Shown here piece after piece: positions 27,921 to 35,106 of a DNA stretch of 41,286 bases. Positions within the stretch are counted from its first letter, which is position 1. Each line of letters opens with the position of its first letter. Under the pieces are notes generated by a model. The model was not told where the DNA came from. It saw only the letters and a program-made list of their open reading frames with translations, and made no database searches. The position numbers were made by a program, and so were the translations under genes. Location of the stretch: NCBI GenBank assembly GCA_964482515.1, contig CAYZXT010000021.1:1-41286 (forward strand). Reading direction: 5' to 3'. Source of the DNA: CAYZXT01 sp964482515 (GTDB taxonomy: Bacteria > Elusimicrobiota > Elusimicrobia > FEN-1173).

Positions 27921-28808
27921 TCAGATGGTGGTCCCTTCCCGCGACGTCAGTTCGCGGAAAGACTTGATGAGTTTCTGCGTGATCAGGCCGGGCTTGCCGT
28001 TGCCGATGATCCGCGAGTCGATGCGGACGACCGGAACGACCTCGGCCGCGGTCCCCGTGAGGAACGCTTCGTCGGCGGTGTGCAGGTCGAAGGCAGTGAA
28101 AAGCTTTTCCTCCACGTCCAACCCGATCCTGGCCGCCAGTTCCATCACGCAGTTGCGCGTTATCCCTTCAAGGGCGCCCGCCGTGGTGGGCGGCGTCACG
28201 AGCTTCTTTCCCTTGATATAGAAAATATTGTCGCCGGTGCATTCGGCCACGAACCCTTCCGTGTTCAGCATGATGGCCTCGCGCATGTTCATCAGGTTGG
28301 CTTCGATCTTGGCCAGGATGTTGTTCAGGTAATTCAGCGACTTGATGTTCGGGCTCAGGGCCTGCGGGTTGTTGCGCCGCGTCGCCGCGGTCGCGACTTC
28401 AAGCCCCGAGGTATAGCACTCCGCAGGGTAGAGGGCGATCTTATCGGCGATGATAATCACCGTGGGTTTGGAACACTTTCGGGGGTCCAGGCCGAGGTCG
28501 CCGGCCCCGCGGGTGACCACGAGGCGGATGTAGGCATCCCGCAAGTTATTGGCGCGCAAGGTCTCCAAAACGGCCATCTGCATCTGGTCCGGGGCCATGC
28601 CGATGTCCAGGGTGATGGCGCGGGCCGACATATAAAGACGGTCGAGATGTTCCTTCAAACGAAAAACGCGCCCGTTGTAGGCGCGGATCCCTTCGAACAC
28701 GCCGTCGCCGTAGAGCAAACCGTGGTCGAACACCGATACCACCGCCTGTTCCTTGGGAACCAACCGTCCGTTCAAATAGATCAAAAGCAAACCCGCCTTC
28801 TTCTTCAC
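27921..28808 (-). CDS. ilvE: branched-chain amino acid aminotransferase (class IV)
   Basis: This PLP enzyme interconverts branched-chain 2-oxo acids and leucine, isoleucine or valine with glutamate. The 295-residue fold-type IV protein begins YLNGRLVPKEQAVVSVFDHG, has GDGVFEGIRAYNG, the PLP lysine in NIKSLNYLNN (Lys156) and the cofactor phosphate region EGFVAECTGDNIF followed later by TGTAAEVVPV. D-amino acid aminotransferase and aminodeoxychorismate lyase share the fold; the EGIRAYNG segment and length favour IlvE. The GTG start at 28808 overlaps the lolD stop (GTGA), so it is translationally coupled to a lipoprotein exporter gene. Confidence 0.88.
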   Translation of the reverse strand: MKKKAGLLLIYLNGRLVPKEQAVVSVFDHGLLYGDGVFEGIRAYNGRVFRLKEHLDRLYMSARAITLDIGMAPDQMQMAVLETLRANNLRDAYIRLVVTRGAGDLGLDPRKCSKPTVIIIADKIALYPAECYTSGLEVATAATRRNNPQALSPNIKSLNYLNNILAKIEANLMNMREAIMLNTEGFVAECTGDNIFYIKGKKLVTPPTTAGALEGITRNCVMELAARIGLDVEEKLFTAFDLHTADEAFLTGTAAEVVPVVRIDSRIIGNGKPGLITQKLIKSFRELTSREGTTI

Positions 28809-29563
28809 GATGCCTCCTTGAGGATACCGTCGATCAAAACGAGCCGCCTGTCGGCCTGGGCCGCCAGCGCGTCGTTGTGTGTGACCAATACCACGGTCGT
28901 GTTCCGAGATTTCGCTTCTTCCTTCAAAAGCCTTTCCACTTCCTGGCCGGCGCCCCGGTCCAGGTTTCCCGTGGGCTCGTCCGCCAGCAAAAGTCCGGGC
29001 TCGGCGGCCAGGGCCCGAGCCAAAGCCGCACGCTGTTGTTCCCCGCCGGAAGCTTCCGCTGGGCGATGGTTCAGGCGGTGGCCCAACCCCAGCCGGTCCA
29101 AAAGCGTCCGCGCCTTTTCGGCCGCCGCGGAGAAATCGTCGCCGCGGATCAGCAACGGTATCTGGACGTTTTCCAATAAAGACAAATCCGACAGCAAATG
29201 GTGGAACTGGAACAGGAACCCAATGCGCTCGTTACGAAAACGGGACTTCTCGCCATCGGACGCCTCGGCCATGTCCTTACCGAACAGGATCAATTTGCCG
29301 TTGGTCGGCGGGGTCATCAACCCTAAAACATGCAGAAGCGTCGACTTCCCCGCGCCGGACGGCCCCCAAATGCAGACCGTTTCCCCGGGCGACACATCGA
29401 AGGACAGACCCCTCAAGACTTCCACCTTATCGAAATTCTTGCGGAGGTTCTCCACGCGCACCACGGAATCATTGCGGATATCGGATATCGGATTTCGGAT
29501 TTCCATTTCTGACAAGCCATCGGTCTCCAAATTAGTTTTCACTCCGCAATCCAATATCCGCAT
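28805..29563 (-). CDS. lolD: LolD-type lipoprotein-releasing ABC ATPase
   Basis: LolD powers extraction of outer-membrane lipoproteins from the inner membrane by LolC/E. The core ABC domain has Walker A GPSGAGKST, the Q-loop region FLFQFHHLLSDL (LolD-like), signature ASGGEQQRAALARAL and Walker B LLLADEPTGNLD. Family similarity starts only at about VVRVENLRKNF (residues 34-44); the first ~31 residues of the 252-residue frame are encoded by a palindromic repeat element. ATG 29563, ATG 29506 and GTG 29464 are all possible starts and none has a good ribosome site, so the N-terminus is unsure. It sits just after lolC/E, and its stop overlaps the ilvE start. Confidence 0.9.
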   Translation of the reverse strand: MRILDCGVKTNLETDGLSEMEIRNPISDIRNDSVVRVENLRKNFDKVEVLRGLSFDVSPGETVCIWGPSGAGKSTLLHVLGLMTPPTNGKLILFGKDMAEASDGEKSRFRNERIGFLFQFHHLLSDLSLLENVQIPLLIRGDDFSAAAEKARTLLDRLGLGHRLNHRPAEASGGEQQRAALARALAAEPGLLLADEPTGNLDRGAGQEVERLLKEEAKSRNTTVVLVTHNDALAAQADRRLVLIDGILKEAS

Positions 29564-29571
29564 TCCGCAAT
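29471..29571. mobile_element. MITE-like element with inverted, unit-built ends
   Basis: The 101-base stretch begins ATTGCGGATATCGGATATCG and ends with the complement-type block ATATCCGCATTCCGCAAT, so its outer ends (ATTGCGGA and TCCGCAAT) are inverted repeats. Each end is built of short tandem GCGGAT- or TCGGAT-like units. The middle (~29505-29542) is unique. It occupies the whole gap between the lolC/E stop and the lolD core and encodes no enzyme, as expected for a non-autonomous miniature element or REP-like repeat. Confidence 0.55.
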
Positions 29572-29573
29572 TG

Positions 29574-30797
29574 TCATTGCCGGATCGCTGACAACGCGTC
29601 CAGTTTGGCCGCCAGGCGCGACGGATATAAGCTTGCGACCAGGACGACGACGATCGCGGCGCCGACCACGGACCAAACGTCGGATGCGATGATCTTCACG
29701 GGCAGGTTTTCCACATAGTAAACGTCGGCCGGCAGCTGGATGAACTGATAACGCTTTAGGACGAGCGACAAAAGCAACCCCAGGGAAACGCCGGCGCCCG
29801 TGCCCAGTCCCCCCATCAAAATCCCCTTAAAGAGGAAAATCTTCTGGATCGAAAACCGCGTGGCGCCCATGGCGCGGAGGATCCCGATCTCACGGACTTT
29901 CTGCGCCGTCACCAACAAAAGGTTTGATACGATGTTGAAGGCCGCCACGAGAGTGATGAGCGCCAGGATCACGAACATCACCGTCTTTTCCAGCCGCAGC
30001 GCCGCGAAAAGGTTGTGGTTCAACGACAGCCACGAACGGACCCAAGCGGCGGAGCCCACTTTTTTTTGTAGCTCCAAAGCCGTCGTGGTGGAGTCGTCGG
30101 GGTCCTTCACGCGGGCGCCCAATCCGCTGATCCGGCCTTCCATGCGGAAAACCTGCTGCGCCGCGGGAAGCGACATCACCACCAGCGATGAATCATAGTC
30201 GTACAAACCCGTCTCCAGGATACCCGCCACGGTGAACGGATAGATCGCGGGGAGGTTCATGACCGCGGACAGGTCAGTCGACGGCGCGGCCAACACCACC
30301 TGGTCGCCGATGTCCGCGTGCAGGGACTTCGCCAGCTCACGGCCGAGGAATATCGCCGGGCCCGTATCCTGCGCGGGCTGGGAAAGGATGTCCCATTCGC
30401 CGGACTTCAGATGGGCCTGCAGGCCCGTGACCGCCGGCTCCGTCTGCGGGTCCACGCCCTTGGCCACCACTCCGACGGTGACCGCGCCCTTGCGCACCAA
30501 CGCCTGGCCCATGATGTAGGGAGACCATGCCGTCACGTCCGGCGTATCGGCGAACAGGCGCGACCAGTCTTTCCCCGGCAGAGATCCGTCCGAACCCATG
30601 ACCATCAGGTGGGGCTGGGCGCCCAGGATTTTGCGGCGGATGTCCTCGCGGAAACCGGTCATCACCGACAACGTGACGATCAGGGCCGCGACGCCCACGG
30701 CCACGCCGCCGATGGCGATCACGGACGTGAGGCTGCCGCCCCAGGTGTTTCGGTTCCCCTTCATGTAGCGTCGCGCGAGAAACAATTCGAAGGACAT
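29574..30797 (-). CDS. lolC: LolC/E-family lipoprotein-releasing permease
   Basis: This 407-residue inner-membrane protein is the permease of the Lol exporter. It has the LolC/E start FELFLARRYMKGNRN, a first helix at ~22-47 (SLTSVIAIGGVAVGVAALIV), a large periplasmic domain (~50-265), then three helices including FVILALITLVAAFNIVSNLL and the final SVVGAAIVVVLVASLYPSRL, ending in the conserved segment LAAKLDALSAIRQ. No second LolC/E gene lies nearby, so the permease may be a homodimer as in LolF-type exporters; that is inference. lolD follows after the repeat element, and lysS ends 11 bases upstream. Outer-membrane lipoproteins such as those at 274-4057 are its expected cargo. Confidence 0.9.
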   Translation of the reverse strand: MSFELFLARRYMKGNRNTWGGSLTSVIAIGGVAVGVAALIVTLSVMTGFREDIRRKILGAQPHLMVMGSDGSLPGKDWSRLFADTPDVTAWSPYIMGQALVRKGAVTVGVVAKGVDPQTEPAVTGLQAHLKSGEWDILSQPAQDTGPAIFLGRELAKSLHADIGDQVVLAAPSTDLSAVMNLPAIYPFTVAGILETGLYDYDSSLVVMSLPAAQQVFRMEGRISGLGARVKDPDDSTTTALELQKKVGSAAWVRSWLSLNHNLFAALRLEKTVMFVILALITLVAAFNIVSNLLLVTAQKVREIGILRAMGATRFSIQKIFLFKGILMGGLGTGAGVSLGLLLSLVLKRYQFIQLPADVYYVENLPVKIIASDVWSVVGAAIVVVLVASLYPSRLAAKLDALSAIRQ

Positions 30798-30807
30798 AAA
30801 AGGTCTA

Positions 30808-32283
30808 CTACACCTGCGGGCGGAGTTGCGGAAAGAAGATCACTTCGCGGATGGAGTCGGTCCCGGTCAAGATCATCGAGAGGCGGTCCACGCCGATGCC
30901 CAGCCCGCCGGCCGGCGGCATTCCGTGCTCAAGCGCGATCAAAAATTCCTCGTCCGCGGGCATGGCCTCCGCGTCGCCGGCCTGCCGCTTCTTCGCCTGA
31001 TCAACAAAATGCTTCCGCTGGACGTCGGGATCGTTCTGTTCCGAATAGGCGTTGGCCACCTCTTCCCCGGCGATGAACAGCTCGAAGCGCTCGGCGGTCT
31101 CCGGCTTTTCAGGGTTGGCCTTGGCCAGCGGCGAAAATGCGGCCGGCTGGCCGTAGACGAAGGCCGCGCCCGGGAGGTGCGGAACGATCTTTTCATCGAA
31201 GATCAAATCGAAACATTTATGGTCGGGCGTGTTCTCGGCGACGGACAGATCCAGCTGGCGCGCCGCGTCTTTCCATTTCCCATCCCGGCAAAGCGCCAGA
31301 TAATCCAGGCCGGCGTATTGCGCGAACAAATCCTGCAGGGACAAGCGGGCGAATTTCTCGCTGAGAGCGACCGTCTTGCCGCGGTAGGTCACCTGGAGCG
31401 GCTCGCAGATGATTTTCCCCGCCGCCGTACGGATCAATTCCTCCGCCAAGTCCATCATCCCGCGGACGTCCGTGTAAGCCTGGTAGGCCTCCAGGATCGT
31501 GAACTCCGGATTGTGCCGCGTGTCGATGCCCTCGTTGCGGAACGCGCGTCCGATTTCATAGACGCGCTCCAGGCCGCCCACGAGCAAACGCTTGAGATAA
31601 AGTTCAGGCGCGATCCGCAGATACAAATCGGTGTCGAGCGCTTCGTGGTGCGTGACGAAGGGCTTCGCCGTGGCCCCGCCGGCGACGGGCTGCATCATGG
31701 GCGTTTCCACTTCGATGAAATTCTTCGACTCGAGCACGGCGCGCAGCGACGTGACGATCTTCTGCCGCGCCTCGAAACGCTTGCGCGTGTCTTCGTTGGA
31801 AAACAAATCCACTTCGCGGCGGCGGTAGCGCTCTTCCACGTCCGTCATGCCGTGAAACTTCTCCGGCGGCGGGCGCAGCGCTTTGCTGAGGAGGACGCAT
31901 TCCGTCGCGTGGATGGACGGCTCGCCGGTCTTCGTGATGAAGAGTTTCCCCGTCACGCCGAGGATGTCGCCCAAGTCTATGTTGTCCTTGAAGTTTTTGT
32001 AGTTCTCCTCGCCCAGATCGTCCTTGCGGACGTATATCTGGACGCGGCCCGACCGGTCCTGCACGTTGGCGAAGGCGGCCTTGCCCATGACGCGGCGAGT
32101 CATCAACCGGCCCGCCACGGACACGACATCCGCGCCGCCCGCCTTGGCCAGTTCCTTGGCTTTCTCGGCGGAGTGCGTGGAATCGAAACGCGTGGGGAAC
32201 GGGTTGATCCCGGCGTCGCGGAACTTCTGCATCTTCGCGCGGCGCTGGGCCAGCAACTCTTCAAATGTCGTGGAGACGGGCAC
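30808..32283 (-). CDS. lysS: lysyl-tRNA synthetase, class II
   Basis: LysS charges tRNA-Lys with lysine. The 491-residue protein has an N-terminal OB-fold anticodon-binding domain (~50-150, including VAGRLMTRRVMGKAAFANVQ) and a class II catalytic domain: motif 1 around FIEVETPMMQPVAGGATAKP, motif 2 FRNEGIDTRHNPEFT and motif 3 GLGIGVDRLSMILTG. The length is typical of bacterial LysS. GTG at 32283 is the start with AAGG just upstream; the protein begins TFEELLAQRRAKMQKFRDAG as expected. It lies between a response regulator gene and lolC/E. A lysS-lolC/E-lolD arrangement recurs in several diderm phyla to my recollection. Confidence 0.97.
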   Translation of the reverse strand: MPVSTTFEELLAQRRAKMQKFRDAGINPFPTRFDSTHSAEKAKELAKAGGADVVSVAGRLMTRRVMGKAAFANVQDRSGRVQIYVRKDDLGEENYKNFKDNIDLGDILGVTGKLFITKTGEPSIHATECVLLSKALRPPPEKFHGMTDVEERYRRREVDLFSNEDTRKRFEARQKIVTSLRAVLESKNFIEVETPMMQPVAGGATAKPFVTHHEALDTDLYLRIAPELYLKRLLVGGLERVYEIGRAFRNEGIDTRHNPEFTILEAYQAYTDVRGMMDLAEELIRTAAGKIICEPLQVTYRGKTVALSEKFARLSLQDLFAQYAGLDYLALCRDGKWKDAARQLDLSVAENTPDHKCFDLIFDEKIVPHLPGAAFVYGQPAAFSPLAKANPEKPETAERFELFIAGEEVANAYSEQNDPDVQRKHFVDQAKKRQAGDAEAMPADEEFLIALEHGMPPAGGLGIGVDRLSMILTGTDSIREVIFFPQLRPQV

Positions 32284-32327
32284 GCCTTGGGTTGGGTTTG
32301 AAATGGGAGCGGACCTCTGAGAGAGAT

Positions 32328-32699
32328 TCAGCGGGCCCGGTCGGCCAGCGCCTTTTTGACTTTGGCGCAGAGCTCCGAGGGCTCGAAGGGTTTTTCGACG
32401 TAGGCGACGACGTTGGAGGACATGGAAAAGACGTCCCGCATCTGGCCTTTCGCCGTCAGCATGATGATGGGCAGATTGCGGGTTTCATCTTCCTCCGCCA
32501 ATTTGCTGCAGATCGTATAACCGTCCATACCCGGAAGCATGACGTCCAGGATCAGGAGCTCCGGTTTCTCAATCAAAACCGCGTTGAAACCGGCCTGGCC
32601 GTCGTTCGCCGTCTTGACGCTGTGCCCGTCCCGCGTCAACACGAAAGCCACCAAGTCGGCCACGTTCTTTTCGTCGTCCACCACAAAAATCTTAGCCAC
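32328..32699 (-). CDS. stand-alone receiver-domain response regulator
   Basis: The product is a 123-residue CheY-like receiver with no output domain. Conserved residues are Asp8-Asp9 (acidic pocket), phospho-acceptor Asp52 in LLILDVMLPGMDG, Thr82 in IIMLTAKG, and Lys103 in VEKPF. It should be phosphorylated by a histidine kinase not found in this window. GTG at 32699 is chosen as start because AAGGAG lies seven bases upstream and the protein then begins at the normal beta-1 strand (AKIFVVDD); a longer frame adds 26 residues without similarity. A candidate promoter lies ~45 bases upstream. It probably heads the transcript with lysS, lolC/E, lolD and ilvE. Confidence 0.9.
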   Translation of the reverse strand: MAKIFVVDDEKNVADLVAFVLTRDGHSVKTANDGQAGFNAVLIEKPELLILDVMLPGMDGYTICSKLAEEDETRNLPIIMLTAKGQMRDVFSMSSNVVAYVEKPFEPSELCAKVKKALADRAR

Positions 32700-32747
32700 G
32701 GTTAAGCTCCTTGTCCCCTTAATTGAAAACGATAAATTTCGGGTAAT

Positions 32748-32777
32748 TTTATCATTTTTTTTGCGCCGCCATGACAA
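32748..32777 (-). promoter_or_regulatory. candidate promoter of the response regulator-lysS-lol transcript
   Basis: On the minus strand TTGTCA (32772-32777) and GATAAA (32748-32753) are spaced by 18 bases that include an A8 tract. The match is moderate. Transcription would start near 32741, leaving about 40 bases before the GTG start. Confidence 0.4.
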
Positions 32778-32803
32778 CGTGCATGTAAAAGCATTGAGCC
32801 ATC

Positions 32804-33889
32804 TTAAGAACGCTGAAAGAGCTGATTCGCCATATGAACATAACTAATCCCCTGCACTAAAAGGTACGCGGCGGCCGCGGACCATCGGAAGGGTCGGGCA
32901 GGCAGGTCTTTGATGGATAGCACCAAAAGAATGTTGAACAGCAGCGAGAAGGGAAACGTGTACTTGGCCAAACCGTAGCCGAAGACAGGCAGCCTGAACG
33001 AGACAAGCCAAAAACCCACGACGGAGACGACGAGCATGAACGCCAGAAAACGCAGATCCTCCGTCCAGCGTTGACGAAGGAAATACCGGAGGCCGATCGC
33101 CCCGAAAACCCCGGAGACCGCCCAGAGTTCCCAATGGCCCGCGATTTCCGACGCCTTTTCAAACAGGAGGAAGCTTTGTCCGGCCAAATAACTGAAGTAA
33201 GTGAACGGGACCACAAGGCCCGTTCCGAGATTCCATGGACGCACATGGGTTTCGCGCATCGGTCCCCACAAAGTGAGCCACCACGGTGAGAAAACCAATA
33301 CGAGGGCGGCCAGCTTGAGAAATCCGGCGCCGCCCCGCCAGCCGCGCCGCCAGACGATGAACAGCCCCTGGAACAGCAGAACGTCCAGCGCCATGTAGTG
33401 GGTCTGCAGGCTTAGGATGTGGCTGACCACAAATCCGACGGCGAAGCGCTTCGGCGCGCCGTCTTCCAGCATCCGCCAAAAACAGTAACCGTTCCACAAA
33501 AACAACAGACCAAGCAAGGGGTAATCGGTCAGCCAATGACTGAACTCGATCTGAAAGGAGGAGAGCGCGGTGAGGACCGCCGCCCAAACCGCCGCATCGC
33601 GGTCCCGCGTGAGCGCCTTCGCGAAAAGATAGACGGCGGGAACCGCGGCGAGGCTGATCAAAACGATCGGCAGCCGCCAGAGCAGCGGCGTGGCCGCGAA
33701 AGGGCTCCACAAATACATGAGGAGATAGAACAGGGGCGGGCGGAAAGGATCCCAAACCAATTGACCGGACAGCACGGCGCTGAGGCGATCCACCTCGACG
33801 CCGCCGATGGGGTGGGACGCCAGGTATAACCGGGCCGCGGCGCCCAACAACGTCGCCACGATCAACGCTGTCCATTGCGGGACGGACAA
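32804..33889 (-). CDS. polytopic membrane glycosyltransferase, GT39/PMT_2-like
   Basis: The product has 361 residues with about nine to ten hydrophobic segments. It resembles the PMT_2/ArnT-like GT-C superfamily, which transfers sugars from polyprenyl-phosphate donors on the outer face of the inner membrane. The first periplasmic loop has acidic residues in GGVEVDRLSAVLSG followed by WDPFRPPLFYLLMYLW, the usual position of the catalytic acidic pair. It is shorter than most members and lacks a large C-terminal periplasmic domain. The start is TTG at 33889 with no strong ribosome site, ~40 bases after prfB. Two similar proteins lie upstream of prfB. Acceptor and sugar are unknown. Confidence 0.75.
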   Translation of the reverse strand: MSVPQWTALIVATLLGAAARLYLASHPIGGVEVDRLSAVLSGQLVWDPFRPPLFYLLMYLWSPFAATPLLWRLPIVLISLAAVPAVYLFAKALTRDRDAAVWAAVLTALSSFQIEFSHWLTDYPLLGLLFLWNGYCFWRMLEDGAPKRFAVGFVVSHILSLQTHYMALDVLLFQGLFIVWRRGWRGGAGFLKLAALVLVFSPWWLTLWGPMRETHVRPWNLGTGLVVPFTYFSYLAGQSFLLFEKASEIAGHWELWAVSGVFGAIGLRYFLRQRWTEDLRFLAFMLVVSVVGFWLVSFRLPVFGYGLAKYTFPFSLLFNILLVLSIKDLPARPFRWSAAAAYLLVQGISYVHMANQLFQRS

Positions 33890-33929
33890 GCGTTCGCTCG
33901 ACGAAGGCGACTGTTCCCCCTGAGTCAGG

Positions 33930-35058
33930 TTAATCCTCCATGTTGCTGCGCCGCGGCGGAGCGCCGCTCAACTTCCACTCCAGGTAAGCGTCGATGAACG
34001 CGTCCAAATCCCCGTCCATGACCGCCTCGATCTGCGACGTTTCGTAGCCGCTGCGCAGGTCCTTCACCAACTGGTAGGGCATGAACACATAGGAGCGGAT
34101 CTGGTTCCCCCAGGCGATGTCGCCCTTCGCATCATAATGCCGCTCCACCACCGCGCGCTGTTTCTCGAGTTCCAGGTCGTAGAGCTTCGCCTTCAGGACC
34201 TTCATGCACATGGCGCGGTTCTTCATTTGGGAACGTTCGTTTTGAGACTGCACCACGGTGTTGGTCGGAATGTGGGTGATGCGCACCGCGGACTCGGTCT
34301 TGTTGACGTACTGGCCGCCGTGTCCGCCGGCGCGATAGGTGTCGACGCGCAGGTCGGATTCGTTGATGGTGATCTCGATGGAATCGTCTACTTCCGGGAG
34401 CACGTCCACCGCCGAGAACGTGGTGTGCCGCCGCGCGTTGGAATCAAAGGGAGAAATGCGGACCAAGCGGTGGACGCCGGTTTCGGACTGCATCAGCCCG
34501 AAGGCGAAGGGCCCCTGCAGCATGAACGTGACGCGCTTGAGCCCCGCCTCTTCGCCCGGCAGCATGTCCACGATCTCGACGTTGAAGCCTCTCTTCTCGG
34601 CCCAGCGCTGAAACATGCGCAGCAGCATCTGCACCCAATCGCAGGCTTCGGTCCCCCCGGCGCCCGCGTGCAGGGACACGATGGCGTTGTTGCGGTCCAT
34701 GGGGCCGGCGAGCTTCGCCTGCAGGGACAGTTCTTTGATGGATTTTTCCAGCGGGGCGATCTGGGGAATGATCGAATCGGCTTCCTTGGGATCGTTGTAT
34801 TCTCGGGCAAGGTCCAGGTGGGCTTTCAGTTCCTCCCACGTCGCGTACATCTTGTCCCACGGAGTGATGACGCCTTTGAGGAGGTTCGCTTCCCGGAGGG
34901 ATTTTTGGGCTTGCTGGGGCGAGTCCCAGAAATTGGGCTGCGCGGAGATGGATTCCAGTTCTCTTAGTTTCTGGCGCTTGGCGGGAAGGTCAAAGGGACC
35001 TCCCCAGCCGGTCGAGGGTGGCTTTGATGTCGTCGAGTTTGTCTTGGATTTCTTTCAT
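33930..35058 (-). CDS. prfB: peptide chain release factor 2 with programmed +1 frameshift
   Basis: RF2 ends translation at UGA and UAA. The gene reads 22 codons from ATG 35058 to an in-frame TGA (34990-34992), then continues in the +1 frame from GAC (34989-34991) to 33930, giving 375 residues, close to E. coli RF2 (365). The product has the stop-codon motif SPF (~202-204) and the catalytic GGQ (~247-249) in AGGHGGQYVNKTES. The frameshift makes RF2 autoregulatory: low RF2 pauses the ribosome at UGA and favours shifting. The first frame encodes MKEIQDKLDDIKATL, a normal RF2 N-terminus, so the break is programmed and not a mutation. Predicted transcription starts at the ATG itself. Confidence 0.97.
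34989..35005 (-). promoter_or_regulatory. RF2 programmed frameshift site
   Basis: On the minus strand a Shine-Dalgarno-like GGGGAGG (34999-35005) is followed by three bases (TCC) and then CTT TGA C (34989-34995). The three-base spacing and the CTTTGAC heptamer are the same as in the E. coli prfB signal, and UGAC is a weak stop context. This supports a +1 slip on CUU into UUU. Confidence 0.95.
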
Positions 35059-35064
35059 GGGGAG

Positions 35065-35093
35065 ATAGTATCTTCCGGGGAAGTCACTGTCAA
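35065..35093 (-). promoter_or_regulatory. near-consensus promoter of prfB, predicted leaderless
   Basis: On the minus strand TTGACA (35088-35093) and TACTAT (35065-35070) are spaced by exactly 17 bases. Six bases (CTCCCC) separate the -10 box from the prfB ATG at 35058, so the expected +1 coincides with the A of the start codon. No ribosome-binding site is present before that ATG. Confidence 0.8.
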
Positions 35094-35106
35094 CCTATGA
35101 CTTCCC
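35078..35106. repeat. perfect 9-bp inverted repeat around the prfB -35 box
   Basis: GGGAAGTCA (35078-35086) and TGACTTCCC (35098-35106) are perfect complements separated by 11 bases that contain the -35 hexamer. The outer arm ends exactly at the stop codon of the upstream glycosyltransferase. It could be an operator for prfB or a T-less 3' hairpin of the upstream mRNA. Confidence 0.6.

Noticed and set aside
30060..30067. A8 run in lolC/E (and another at 21691-21698 in tamB) as slippage or frameshift sites
   Set aside because: Both frames continue intact across the runs and no alternative product is suggested; homopolymers of this length occur by chance in Lys codons.
30826..32301. A 491-codon plus-strand open frame opposite lysS
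   Set aside because: It is an antisense shadow of the same length as LysS with low-complexity charged content and no family features.
34851..35058. prfB as a 5'-truncated or frameshifted pseudogene
   Set aside because: The break coincides exactly with the known RF2 programmed frameshift signal and both frames encode normal RF2 sequence.
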